Part shown: positions 51,162-59,528 of the stretch, in pieces
How the letters are laid out: each line of letters starts with the position of its first letter
How positions within the stretch are numbered: the first letter of the stretch is position 1
DNA from: Microbacterium sp. LWO12-1.2
GTDB lineage: Bacteria > Actinomycetota > Actinomycetes > Actinomycetales > Microbacteriaceae
Length of the DNA stretch: 64,000 nt
Direction: 5' to 3'
NCBI RefSeq assembly: GCF_040675875.1
Contig: NZ_JBEGII010000001.1
Location: forward strand, 806,001 to 870,000
Made by a program: the position numbers and the translations under genes
The notes under the pieces: model-generated
Told to the model about the DNA's origin: nothing
Database searches by the model: none
What the model saw: only the letters and a program-made list of their open reading frames with translations

Positions 51162-52001
51162 ATGGACGACAGGTACGGATCGGATGTGCTGGCAACGGGA
51201 TGGCGCGAGCGCGCCGCGAAGCCGGTACCGCAGGTGCCCGCCGAGATCGACCTCGTCGTCGAGGTCGCCGACGACGGGTTCTGCGGAGCGGTGACCCGGG
51301 TGCAGGGTGGCAACGTGGAGCTGGAGGACCGTGTCGGTCGAAAGCGGCTCTTCCCTCTCGGTGGAGGGTTCCTGATCGACGGCGCCGCCGTGCGTCTCAC
51401 GGCGCCGACGGCGGCACCGCAGGGCACGCGTCGTACAGCCTCCGGGTCTTTCGTGGTCGCGGATCAGCGCGCGCGTGTGGCATTACCCAGCCGTATCCTG
51501 GTCGAGGGCAAGCACGATGCCGAGCTCGTCGAGAAGGTCTGGGGCGCCGATCTGAGGGTCGAGGGCGTCGTGGTCGAGTTCCTGCAGGGTGTCGACCTGC
51601 TCGATGAACTGCTCGATGCGGAGCCGCCGAGCGCGAGGCGACGCTATGGGGTGCTGGTCGATCATCTCGTGCCCGGATCGAAGGAGTCGCGCATCGCCGA
51701 CGCCGTCGCGCGCGGCCCGCACGGGAAGCACGTGCGCATCGTCGGTCATCCGTTCGTCGACGTCTGGCAGTGCGTGACTCCGCGAGCGCTGGGGGTCGCG
51801 CGGTGGCCTGAGATTCCCCGAGGAACCGACTGGAAGACGGGGATCTGCCGGGCGTTCGGGTGGCCGCACGAGACGCAGGCAGACACCGGGCGCGCCTGGC
51901 AGCACATCCTGAGCAAGGTGCACACCTACCGCGACCTGGAGCCTGCACTCCTGGGCCGTGTCGAGGAGCTCATCGATTTCGTCACGGAGCCGATCGCCTG
52001 A
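51162..52001 (+). CDS. DUF3097 family protein (Toprim-like core)
   Basis: A 279-residue protein of the actinobacterial DUF3097 family. The middle has ILVEGKHDAELVEKVWG (about 109-125) and VLVDHLVPGSKES (about 163-175), which look like the Glu and DxD elements of a Toprim fold, the metal-binding core of primases, topoisomerases and OLD nucleases. The function is not established. TACGCT (51149-51154) ends 7 nt before the ATG. Confidence 0.85.
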   Translation: MDDRYGSDVLATGWRERAAKPVPQVPAEIDLVVEVADDGFCGAVTRVQGGNVELEDRVGRKRLFPLGGGFLIDGAAVRLTAPTAAPQGTRRTASGSFVVADQRARVALPSRILVEGKHDAELVEKVWGADLRVEGVVVEFLQGVDLLDELLDAEPPSARRRYGVLVDHLVPGSKESRIADAVARGPHGKHVRIVGHPFVDVWQCVTPRALGVARWPEIPRGTDWKTGICRAFGWPHETQADTGRAWQHILSKVHTYRDLEPALLGRVEELIDFVTEPIA

Positions 52002-52048
52002 CCTGCCGGTGGCGCGGAGGTCGCAGCCTCCCCGGCTACCCTGGAGAC

Positions 52049-52774
52049 ATGCCCGAACCCCGCACCTTCCGTGACGAACCGGTGTCCTTCGTGCGCCGGA
52101 GCGGGCGGATGTCCGAGGCGCAGGAGCGCGCCTTCTCCGACCTCGCCCCGCACTACCTCCTCGATGTCCCGCGCGATGTCGCCTGGACCTCTGTACACCC
52201 GGAGGCGCGACTCGATCCTGCCGCAGAGTACGCGCGCGACGCCGACCTCTACGTCGAGATCGGCTCCGGTCAGGGGCACGCGATCGTCGCGGCGGCGACC
52301 TCACGGCCGGATGACGACTTCCTGGCCGTCGAGGTCTTCCGCGCAGGGCTCGCTCGCACCATGCTCGACGCCGACCGTGAAGGAGCGCGCAACCTGCGCG
52401 TGGTCGAGGCCAACGCGCCGGAGGTGCTGTCCTCCTACCTGCCCGAGGCTGCTGCGCGCGAGGTCTGGATCTTCTTCCCCGACCCGTGGCACAAGAAGAA
52501 GCACACCAAGCGTCGGCTCGTCCGACCCGGTTTCGGAGTCACCGCCGCGCGGGCACTCCGCGACGGTGGGCTGCTGCGTCTCGCCACCGACTGGGAGGAC
52601 TACGCGTTGCAGATGCGCGACGTGCTCGATGCGGATCCGCTGTTCGAGCGGGCCTTCGAGGGGGAATGGGCCGAGCGGTTCGACGGTCGCGTGATGACCG
52701 CGTTCGAGCGCAAGGGCATCGCGAAAGGTCGAGACATCCGCGATCTGACCTACCGGCGCCGCCCGCGCGCATGA
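52049..52774 (+). CDS. trmB: tRNA (guanine-N7-)-methyltransferase
   Basis: A 241-residue TrmB that methylates G46 of tRNA with S-adenosylmethionine. EIGSGQGHA (about 70-78) is the cofactor loop, and FFPDPWHKKKHTKRR (about 142-156) is the tRNA-binding signature of the family. TACCCT (52037-52042) ends 6 nt before the ATG, with GGAGAC as the spacer. The stop overlaps the next gene by 4 bases. Confidence 0.95.
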   Translation: MPEPRTFRDEPVSFVRRSGRMSEAQERAFSDLAPHYLLDVPRDVAWTSVHPEARLDPAAEYARDADLYVEIGSGQGHAIVAAATSRPDDDFLAVEVFRAGLARTMLDADREGARNLRVVEANAPEVLSSYLPEAAAREVWIFFPDPWHKKKHTKRRLVRPGFGVTAARALRDGGLLRLATDWEDYALQMRDVLDADPLFERAFEGEWAERFDGRVMTAFERKGIAKGRDIRDLTYRRRPRA

Positions 52775-53604
52775 ACGACGTGCGGAGTGCGACCACCGTC
52801 TGGCCGGGAATCGCGCCGGCCGTCCTCGTGTGCGCCGCGGCGCCCGCATTCTTCGTGCTGGAGATCCCCTGGCTCGGGTGGGTGCTGCTGGCGCTCGGAA
52901 TCGCGGCGGCCTGGTGGATGGAGCGCGGACGTGCGACGGCGCCCGGTCCTTCGCTGACCCGCGACCTCTCCTTGATCGCGATCGGTCTGCTGATCGTCAG
53001 CGTGATCCCGCTGGCCGCTGAGCTCGACAACCTGGCGATGCTGCGCTTCACGCTCGCCCTCGGTGGAGCGGTCGCCGTGCCGTATGTGATCTCCCGGTAC
53101 CTCTATCGCGATCGCGCGATCAGCTTCCCGTGGCGCACGCATCGTCGCTGGGGGCGCCTGCAATGGGGATGGCTGGTGGCCGTCCTGGTGCTGGGCTGGC
53201 TGATCCTGCCCTTCTACTTCATCACCAGTGGGGTGTACCAGAACTGGCCGGTCGTCGACACTCCGGACCTGATCGCCCGGCTGTTCGTCGGGGTGGGTGC
53301 CGTCGGCATCTGGGATGAGTTGTTCTTCATCTGCACCGTCTTCGCGCTCTTGCGCCGGCACTTCCCCGATGCGCTCGCGAACGTACTGCAGGCGATCGTC
53401 TTCGTGTCGTTCCTCTGGGAGCTCGGCTACCGGGAATGGGGACCGCTGCTGACGATCCCGTTCGCGCTGCTGCAGGGCTTCATCTTCCTGCGCACCCACT
53501 CGCTGGCCTACGTGGTCACGGTGCACCTGCTGTTCGACGCGGTGGTGTTCGCGGTTCTGGTGCATGCCCACAACCCGGGCATGCTGCCGATCTTCCTTGT
53601 CTAG
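52771..53604 (+). CDS. CPBP family intramembrane metalloprotease-like protein
   Basis: A 277-residue protein of about eight membrane segments. The part GIWDELFFICTVFALLRRHFP (quoted in part: WDELFFICTV, about 177-186) replaces the usual EExxxR motif with DE, and HLLFDAVVF near the end supplies the second His motif. The altered first motif leaves activity in doubt. CPBP proteins process prenylated or bacteriocin-related peptides in other hosts. Coupled to trmB by a 4-base overlap. Confidence 0.8.
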   Translation: MNDVRSATTVWPGIAPAVLVCAAAPAFFVLEIPWLGWVLLALGIAAAWWMERGRATAPGPSLTRDLSLIAIGLLIVSVIPLAAELDNLAMLRFTLALGGAVAVPYVISRYLYRDRAISFPWRTHRRWGRLQWGWLVAVLVLGWLILPFYFITSGVYQNWPVVDTPDLIARLFVGVGAVGIWDELFFICTVFALLRRHFPDALANVLQAIVFVSFLWELGYREWGPLLTIPFALLQGFIFLRTHSLAYVVTVHLLFDAVVFAVLVHAHNPGMLPIFLV

Positions 53605-53676
53605 ACCGGTGCGTCGAGACGCGCCGAGGGCATCGGGGGTTTGCCGTGCAGCACTCCGGCGCGGGACAATCGCCAC

Positions 53677-54069
53677 ATGCTCATCGTCGGTCTGGTCCTC
53701 GCCGCGGCTGCTGCCGCGTTCCACGTGTTCATCTTCGCGCTCGAATCGCTGAAGTGGACCGAGCCCGAGACGAGGAAGATCTTCGGCGTCGCGAGCGAAG
53801 CAGATGCCGTGACGATGAAAGCACTCGCTTTCAACCAGGGCTTCTACAACCTGTTCCTCGCGCTGACGGCGTTGCTCGGAATCGGGCTGACGATCGTCGG
53901 CTTCGCGACCGTCGGTCTGACCCTCGTCTTCGCCGGCACCGGCATGATGGTCGCCGCAGCCCTGGTGCTCGTGCTGTCCGACCCGACCAAGCTCCGCGCG
54001 GCTGCGATGCAGGGAACGCTGCCGCTGCTCGCGGTCATCGCGACAGCGGTCGGCGTCGCGATCGGCTGA
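53677..54069 (+). CDS. DUF1304 family membrane protein
   Basis: A 130-residue protein with four hydrophobic segments. AFHVFIFALESLKWTEPETRKIFG (in part, HVFIFALESLKW, about 15-26) and FNQGFYNLFLA are typical of DUF1304. No function is known. The ATG at 53677 follows GACAAT by 6 nt. Confidence 0.85.
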   Translation: MLIVGLVLAAAAAAFHVFIFALESLKWTEPETRKIFGVASEADAVTMKALAFNQGFYNLFLALTALLGIGLTIVGFATVGLTLVFAGTGMMVAAALVLVLSDPTKLRAAAMQGTLPLLAVIATAVGVAIG

Positions 54070-54114
54070 ACGCGCCGGTTCGACTCCCTGGCCTGCCCTC
54101 ACTAGGGTGGCGGG

Positions 54115-54507
54115 ATGAGCACCCTGTTTCCGGTGACTGCACCGGCGCCTGTACCGGCTCTCGCTCGGACCGTGCCCTGGTGGTCCCGCCGACGGGTGAT
54201 CCTGGTGCTGAGCCTCGTCGTCGTCCCTGCGCTTCTCGCGATCGTGCTCAACAGCTACGGACCGCTGACCGTCGAATCGGCGATCCGCATGGCATGTGCC
54301 ACCGTCGCCGGTCAGACTGTGGCGATCGGCGGTGCCGCCGCAGCACTCGTGATCACCATCGCTCGTCGCCGTAGTGTCGCCGGGATCATCCTGTTCGCGG
54401 TGATCCTGTTCGTCGTCGTGGTCTACGCGTCGACCGCGATGGAGAATGCCGGATACCTACTGATCGATCGCCTCGACCGGATCGCCGAGGCCGACGCACT
54501 CAACTGA
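54115..54507 (+). CDS. Small membrane protein, unknown function
   Basis: A 130-residue protein with a Pro/Ala-rich cytosolic N-terminus, three likely membrane segments (about 28-45, 60-80 and 88-108) and a charged C-terminus. No family recognised. TAGGGT (54103-54108) ends 6 nt before the ATG. A terminator follows at 54538-54567. Confidence 0.7.
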   Translation: MSTLFPVTAPAPVPALARTVPWWSRRRVILVLSLVVVPALLAIVLNSYGPLTVESAIRMACATVAGQTVAIGGAAAALVITIARRRSVAGIILFAVILFVVVVYASTAMENAGYLLIDRLDRIAEADALN

Positions 54508-54537
54508 GCGTAGCCGGGCAGCGCGACACACAGCAGA

Positions 54538-54567
54538 AAAGGGCCGCCCGCATGCGGACGGCCCTTT
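54538..54567. terminator. Bidirectional hairpin terminator
   Basis: Two 15-nt arms (54538-54552 and 54553-54567) pair with one mismatch. It has AAAA on the left and TTT on the right, so it can end transcription from both convergent genes. Confidence 0.82.
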
Positions 54568-54584
54568 CGAACCTGCAGGTGGAT

Positions 54585-55562
54585 TCAGAACTTCAGCAGC
54601 ACCTTGCCCACGCGACCGGGCGTGTTGCTGAGGCGCACGGCGTCGGCGATGTCGGCGGCGTCGAAAACGCCGGCGACAGGGAGGGTCAGCGTCCCGTCGG
54701 TGACGCGCTGGATGAGTTCGCCGAACAGCGCGCCGCGCGTGGCGGCATCGAGCTGCTGGATCACCTTGCTGCCCCAGAAGCCCTTGACGATGGCCTGCTT
54801 GAAGATCACATCGGAGGAGGCGATCTCCATGACGGGGGAGTTCATCGCTCCGAATGCGACGAGCGTGCCGCCCTCGCTGAGCAGCGAGAGTACATCGCCG
54901 GAGGCCGATCCGCCCACGGAATCCACCCCGGCGATGATCGGCGCACCGTCGGTGAGACGTGCAGCCTGGTCGCGCCAGTGATCCTGGTCCGTCGAGATGA
55001 CGTTCTCGATGCCCTGGGCGCGCAGCTCTTCGACACCTTCCGCACGGCGCACGAGCCCGAGGACGTGCACGCCGCGGGCCGCGCCGAGCTGCGCGAGCAT
55101 ACGCCCGACGGCACCGTTCGCCGCGTTCTGCACGATCCAGTCGCCCTCGTTCACGTCGAGGAACTGCAACAGGCTGATCGTGCTGAACGGCATCGAGACG
55201 AGCTGGGCCGCGCTCTCATCGGAGAGGGATTCGGGTACGGGGATGAGGCCCGCGGCGTTCGCCACGATGTACTCGGCCCAGGCCCCGAAGGTTCCGCCGG
55301 TCGCGACGCGCTGTCCTACGGTGAGGTGCTCGACGCCCTCACCGAGAGCATCGACGATGCCGAGCGCTTCGGTGCCGGATGCCGCGGGCAGTTCCGGCTT
55401 GAACCCGTAGGTGCCGCGGACCGTCCACAGATCGTGGTTGTGGATGGGGGAGAGGACGATACGCAGGCGGACCTGTCCTGCTCCGGGTTCCGGGACGGGA
55501 CGCTCCTCGACCACGAGGACGTCTTCGGCTTCGCCGAACTGGGAATGGATGAGTGCACGCAT
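54585..55562 (-). CDS. Zinc-free MDR-family quinone/alcohol oxidoreductase
   Basis: A 325-residue medium-chain dehydrogenase/reductase. NHDLWTVRG, the TEALGIVDALGEGV core and the NADPH loop QNAANGAVGRMLAQL (about 145-159) fit quinone reductase or enoyl reductase (MECR-like) members; no zinc-binding cysteines are seen. Located 25 bases after ohr, it is probably the third gene of an oxidative-stress operon. The start at 55562 gives the standard MRALIHSQFG beginning. Confidence 0.87.
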   Translation of the reverse strand: MRALIHSQFGEAEDVLVVEERPVPEPGAGQVRLRIVLSPIHNHDLWTVRGTYGFKPELPAASGTEALGIVDALGEGVEHLTVGQRVATGGTFGAWAEYIVANAAGLIPVPESLSDESAAQLVSMPFSTISLLQFLDVNEGDWIVQNAANGAVGRMLAQLGAARGVHVLGLVRRAEGVEELRAQGIENVISTDQDHWRDQAARLTDGAPIIAGVDSVGGSASGDVLSLLSEGGTLVAFGAMNSPVMEIASSDVIFKQAIVKGFWGSKVIQQLDAATRGALFGELIQRVTDGTLTLPVAGVFDAADIADAVRLSNTPGRVGKVLLKF

Positions 55563-55587
55563 GTTGTGGTTCCTGTCCTTCGGGAGG

Positions 55588-56010
55588 TCAGTCGTCGGAG
55601 ACGGTGATCGTGACGTCGATGTTGCCGCGTGTCGCGTTCGAGTACGGGCAGACCTGGTGTGCGGCATCGGCGAGCGCCTGAGCCTGCTCGTGCGGGAGCT
55701 CGGGGATGACCACTTCGAGTTCGACGGCGAGTCCGAACCCGCCGGCACCGTTCGAGCCGATCTGCACGCGTGCACCGACCGAGCTGTGATCGATCTTGAC
55801 CTTCTGTGTCCGTGCGACGGACTGCAGAGCGGAGTGGAAGCATGCCGCGTAGCCGGCCGCGAAGAGCTGTTCGGGGTTGGCCCCGTCGCCGCTGCCGCCC
55901 ATCTCCTTGGGGATGGCGAGATCGAACTCGACACGTCCGTCGTTCGTGGCGACGTGTCCGTTGCGGCCGGCGCCGGTGGCGAGGGCTTCTGCGGTGTAGA
56001 GAGCTTCCAT
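55588..56010 (-). CDS. ohr: Organic hydroperoxide resistance protein Ohr
   Basis: A 140-residue Ohr of the OsmC fold, a thiol peroxidase that reduces organic hydroperoxides with lipoyl proteins. The two catalytic cysteines are C57 (AACFHSAL) and C121 (VCPYSNATRGN). The start at 56010 gives the family N-terminus (MEALYTAEA) and has GGAAGG upstream; an ATG at 56040 overlapping the ohrR stop (ATGA) would add ten residues and is an alternative. The regulator is encoded just upstream. Confidence 0.95.
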   Translation of the reverse strand: MEALYTAEALATGAGRNGHVATNDGRVEFDLAIPKEMGGSGDGANPEQLFAAGYAACFHSALQSVARTQKVKIDHSSVGARVQIGSNGAGGFGLAVELEVVIPELPHEQAQALADAAHQVCPYSNATRGNIDVTITVSDD

Positions 56011-56036
56011 TGAGGGGTTTCCTTCCGGGAGGGTGG

Positions 56037-56507
56037 TCATTCGCCGGCGCGCGGCGCGGTGGCGCCGGCGACGGACGTCGAGGTGCCGCTCTGGAGCAGA
56101 GCGGTCAGTTCGTGGAGTTCTGAGATGAGCCGGCGGCGGTGCGCATCGTCGCGGATGCCGGAGAGCTGCGCGATCTGGGCCGGGATCTTCGCGAGGTCCG
56201 CACGGAGCGCTTGACCTGCGGCAGTGAGCTGCACCATCACGACCCGCTCATCCTGAGGGCTGCGCGTCTTGGCCACCAGGCCCGCCTGCTCGAGGCGGCG
56301 CACGAGGGGGGAGAGTGTGCCGGAGTCGAGCTGCATGGCGTCGCCGAGGGAGCCGATGGTCTGATCTCCCTCGTGCCACAGAATGGCGAGGACCAGATAC
56401 TGCGGGTACGTCAGCCCCCAGGGGGCGAGCAGGGCCCGGTACGCCTGCGTGGTGGCGCGGGCGGCGGAGTACAGCGAGAAACACACCATCTCATCGGTCA
56501 CGGCCAT
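56037..56507 (-). CDS. ohrR: MarR-family organic peroxide sensor OhrR
   Basis: A 156-residue MarR protein. VCFSLYSAAR near the N-terminus carries the reactive Cys (C9) that OhrR oxidises on peroxide contact. The winged helix spans about 45-100 (DSGTLSPLVRRLEQ, DERVVMVQL). It represses ohr until oxidised. An AATACT hexamer ends 6 nt before the start, and a TTGTGCACAA palindrome covers the likely -35. Confidence 0.93.
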   Translation of the reverse strand: MAVTDEMVCFSLYSAARATTQAYRALLAPWGLTYPQYLVLAILWHEGDQTIGSLGDAMQLDSGTLSPLVRRLEQAGLVAKTRSPQDERVVMVQLTAAGQALRADLAKIPAQIAQLSGIRDDAHRRRLISELHELTALLQSGTSTSVAGATAPRAGE

Positions 56508-56526
56508 GACTTAAGTATTGCACGCG

Positions 56527-56548
56527 ATTGAGTTGTGCACAATTTAAT
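56527..56548. promoter_or_regulatory. Candidate OhrR operator
   Basis: A perfect 10-bp palindrome TTGTGCACAA (56533-56542) within ATTGAG...TTTAAT, an AT-rich near-palindrome of about 22 bases. On the minus strand TTGTGC could be the -35 box of the ohrR promoter. The position and symmetry fit a MarR-type self-repression site. Confidence 0.6.
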
Positions 56549-56607
56549 AGAGTTCTTCGGGGCGACTCTGCTGGTGCGCCGGCTGGACGCGTCGATACAG
56601 TGAGCGC

Positions 56608-59046
56608 ATGGAGGCCACAGTGTCGGTGACGGATGAAGACGAGACTGACGCTGACCCCCGGATCGGGCTCTCCTCCGCGCAGGTCGCTCGACTGACGGCG
56701 GCGGGAGCGACGAACGCATTCACGGGCGACTCCAGCAGAAGCGCCTGGAACATCGTCCGCGCGAACGTCTTCACCCTCTTCAACGGCATCGTCGGTGCCT
56801 GCTTCCTCGTACTCCTGCTCCTGGGACGCTGGCAGGATGCGCTGTTCGGTCTCGCCGCGTTCGGCAACGCGATCATCGGGTGTTGGCAGGAGTTCCGTGC
56901 GAAGGCGTCTCTCGACCGCCTCGCCCTGCTGAACGCCCCCCGCGCGCGGGTGCGGCGAGAGGGGCAGGAGATCGAGGTCGCCCCGGCGGAGGTCGTGCGC
57001 GGCGACATCCTGATCCTGCGGGCCGGGGACCAGGTCACCGCCGACGCCGTGGTGTTGGAGCACCGCGCCCTCCAGATCGACGAGTCGATGCTCACCGGTG
57101 AGTCGGATGCGGTCGACAAGGAGCACGGCGCTGATGCGCTGTCCGGCTCCATCGTCGTGGCGGGCGATGGCGTCGCCCGTGCGATCAGAGTCGGCGCAGA
57201 TTCCTACGCCAACAAGTTCGCCACGGAGGCGAAACGGTTCTCGCTCGTGGCATCGGAGTTGCGCACATCGGTCGACCAGGTGCTGAAGTGGGTCGGCTGG
57301 GGCATCGCTCCGATCGGGCTCCTGGTGCTCAATGCGCAGATGATGGTGGCCGGAGGGTGGGTATCCGCCTGGCGTAGCGGTACTTGGACACAGGCGATCG
57401 TCAACACGATCTCGGCGCTGACGGCGATGATCCCGCTCGGACTCGTGCTGATGACCTCGATCGCGTTCGCCGTCGGAGCGGCGCGCCTCGCGTCCCGACA
57501 GGTGCTCGTGAACGAGCTACCCGCCGTCGAGGGGCTCGCGCGCGTCGACGTCATCTGCCTCGACAAGACGGGAACCCTCACCGAGGGAGAACTGGCCTAC
57601 CGCGACCTCGAGCGTCTGGATTCGGATGCCGTGGGGTGGGAAGACGCGCTCTCGTGGTTCGGTGCCGCCCCTGATGCGAACGCCACAGCGCGATGCCTGC
57701 GCGCCCCGTATCCGGCATCGGGTCCGCGTGAGGCCTCGGTCTACATCTCGTTCTCCTCGGCGCGGAAGTGGAGCGCCCTGGCGTTCGCGGATCAGTCAGA
57801 CGAGGTCTGGGTGCTCGGCGCTCCGGAGATGGTGCTCGGCGACGTCGCCACGGATGCCCGCACCCCGGTGGGAGAAGCGGTGACACGTCTGGCGGCCGGG
57901 GGGCTGCGCACGCTCGTCCTGGCCGTCGGTTCTGACCCGTACTCGACGGCGGCGCAGACGGCCGAAGCGCTGCCGACCGGCCTGACCCCTGTGGCAGTGA
58001 TCACCTTCAGTGAGAAGGTGCGCCCCGACGCAGCGCAGACGCTGGCGTACTTCAGTGAGCAGGGCGTGGGAGTCCGGGTGATCTCCGGCGACAATCCGCG
58101 CACCGTCGCCGCCATCGCCCGTCAGGTCGGACTCGACGTCAGCGAGGGATACGACGCCAGACAGCTCCCGGAGGGTGACGCCGAGCTGAGCGACGTGCTG
58201 GAGTCGCACACGGTGTTCGGCCGGGTGACGCCGGAGCAGAAGAAGCGGATGGTCGTGGCGCTGCAGGCCCGCGGGCACACCGTCGCGATGACCGGTGACG
58301 GCGTGAACGACGCGCTCGCGATCAAGACGGCCGATATCGGCATCGCGATGAACTCCGGCTCTCCGGCGACGAAGGCCGTCGCCCGCCTCGTGCTGCTGGA
58401 CGGGCAGTTCTCGCACCTCCCTGACGTCGTCGCGGAGGGGCGGCAGGTGATCGCGAACATCGAGCGGGTCTCGATGCTGTTCCTCACCAAGACGATCTAC
58501 GCGACGACACTCGCCGTGCTCTTCGGCATCATGGTGCTGGAGTTCCCGTTCCTGCCTCGACAGCTGTCGATCACCGATGGGCTCACGATCGGCATCCCGG
58601 CGTTCTTCCTCGCGCTGATGCCCAACACGCAGCGCTATGTGCCAGGGTTCCTCCGCCGCTCGCTGACCTTCGCGATCCCTGCGGGCCTGCTGATCGCGAT
58701 CGCTCTGACGGTCTACACGCGAGCGTCGATGGCGCTCGGCATCAGTGAGCCGCAACTGCGCACGGGCTCGACGATCATCCTCGCGATCGTCGGGATCTGG
58801 GTGCTCGCGGTGCTGGCGCGTCCGCTCAACCGCTACAAGGTGCTGGTGGTGGGGGCGATGTTCGTCGCACTGGCGACGATATTCACCGTGCCGCTCTCGA
58901 CCACGTTCTTCCAGCTGATCGACCCGGGCGAAGAGGCGGCATATCTGATCGCCATCGTCACCGTGCTCACGATCCTGGCGATCGAGATCGTGCGGCTGGT
59001 GCACCGGCGCGTGCTCGCGAAGTCAGTGATCGGCGAAATGGCGTGA
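56608..59046 (+). CDS. P-type cation-transporting ATPase (CtpE-like)
   Basis: An 812-residue P-type ATPase. TGES is present as LTGESDA, the phosphorylated Asp is D319 in DKTGTLTEGE, and the hinge is TGDGVNDALA. There is no N-terminal heavy-metal domain. The overall sequence is near the mycobacterial CtpE (Ca2+ uptake) and MgtA-like groups. In the fourth membrane segment the common PEGL is PLGL, so the ion-binding Glu seen in Ca2+ pumps is absent. TACAGT (56596-56601) ends 6 nt before the ATG. Its end overlaps the convergent membrane gene by 24 bases. Confidence 0.9.
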   Translation: MEATVSVTDEDETDADPRIGLSSAQVARLTAAGATNAFTGDSSRSAWNIVRANVFTLFNGIVGACFLVLLLLGRWQDALFGLAAFGNAIIGCWQEFRAKASLDRLALLNAPRARVRREGQEIEVAPAEVVRGDILILRAGDQVTADAVVLEHRALQIDESMLTGESDAVDKEHGADALSGSIVVAGDGVARAIRVGADSYANKFATEAKRFSLVASELRTSVDQVLKWVGWGIAPIGLLVLNAQMMVAGGWVSAWRSGTWTQAIVNTISALTAMIPLGLVLMTSIAFAVGAARLASRQVLVNELPAVEGLARVDVICLDKTGTLTEGELAYRDLERLDSDAVGWEDALSWFGAAPDANATARCLRAPYPASGPREASVYISFSSARKWSALAFADQSDEVWVLGAPEMVLGDVATDARTPVGEAVTRLAAGGLRTLVLAVGSDPYSTAAQTAEALPTGLTPVAVITFSEKVRPDAAQTLAYFSEQGVGVRVISGDNPRTVAAIARQVGLDVSEGYDARQLPEGDAELSDVLESHTVFGRVTPEQKKRMVVALQARGHTVAMTGDGVNDALAIKTADIGIAMNSGSPATKAVARLVLLDGQFSHLPDVVAEGRQVIANIERVSMLFLTKTIYATTLAVLFGIMVLEFPFLPRQLSITDGLTIGIPAFFLALMPNTQRYVPGFLRRSLTFAIPAGLLIAIALTVYTRASMALGISEPQLRTGSTIILAIVGIWVLAVLARPLNRYKVLVVGAMFVALATIFTVPLSTTFFQLIDPGEEAAYLIAIVTVLTILAIEIVRLVHRRVLAKSVIGEMA

Positions 59047-59427
59047 GCCCGGCGGCGCCCACAATGCCGCCAGCACCAGCACCTCCACCACGGCCTGCAC
59101 CAGGACAGCCCAGTCCCAGTCGGTCGTCGCGGCGGTCACGGCGTGCAGTATCAACTGGATGGCGAGGTAGATCGTGAGGAGCAGGCGCGCCAAACGACTG
59201 CCTCGACCGATCGCGGCCGCGACGGCGAGAGTGAGCAACCCGAACAGGATCACGCCGGCACCGACGAGGGAGACAGGCAGCACGTCCGCGTCGGCGACCT
59301 GGTAGCGACTCAGGAGCACGATGATGCCGAGCAGCGCGTTCGACAGGCCGCTCAACACCACCAGGATCATGACGACGGTGATGACCGCAGGGCGCTTCTG
59401 CGGGAGCTGTTCGGTCACGGGGTCCAC
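59023..59427 (-). CDS. Small four-segment membrane protein, unknown function
   Basis: A 134-residue protein with four hydrophobic segments and no recognised family. The GTG at 59427 is preferred to ATG 59442 because TACAGT (minus 59439-59434) ends exactly 6 nt before it, as at many other genes here; the ATG at 59442 overlaps that hexamer. Its last 24 bases overlap the end of the P-type ATPase gene on the other strand. Confidence 0.72.
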   Translation of the reverse strand: MDPVTEQLPQKRPAVITVVMILVVLSGLSNALLGIIVLLSRYQVADADVLPVSLVGAGVILFGLLTLAVAAAIGRGSRLARLLLTIYLAIQLILHAVTAATTDWDWAVLVQAVVEVLVLAALWAPPGSRHFADH

Positions 59428-59498
59428 GCGCTCACTGTACAAGGAGCGCGGATCCGTGCGAGCGGGCGCGTGGCGTCGACATCCTCCAGATATGGAAA

Positions 59499-59525
59499 CC
59501 TAGCTATTACCTAGCTAAGCTAGCG
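59499..59525 (+). promoter_or_regulatory. CTAG-rich repeat operator before the EmrB/QacA-type exporter
   Basis: Two direct copies of ACCTAGCTA (59499-59507 and 59510-59518) are followed by AGCTAGC (59518-59524). Three CTAG tetramers fall in 27 bases, although CTAG is rare in this DNA. TAAGCT (59516-59521) ends 7 nt before the ATG and could be the -10. Overlap of repeats and -10 suggests a repressor site. Confidence 0.5.
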
Positions 59526-59528
59526 AAC

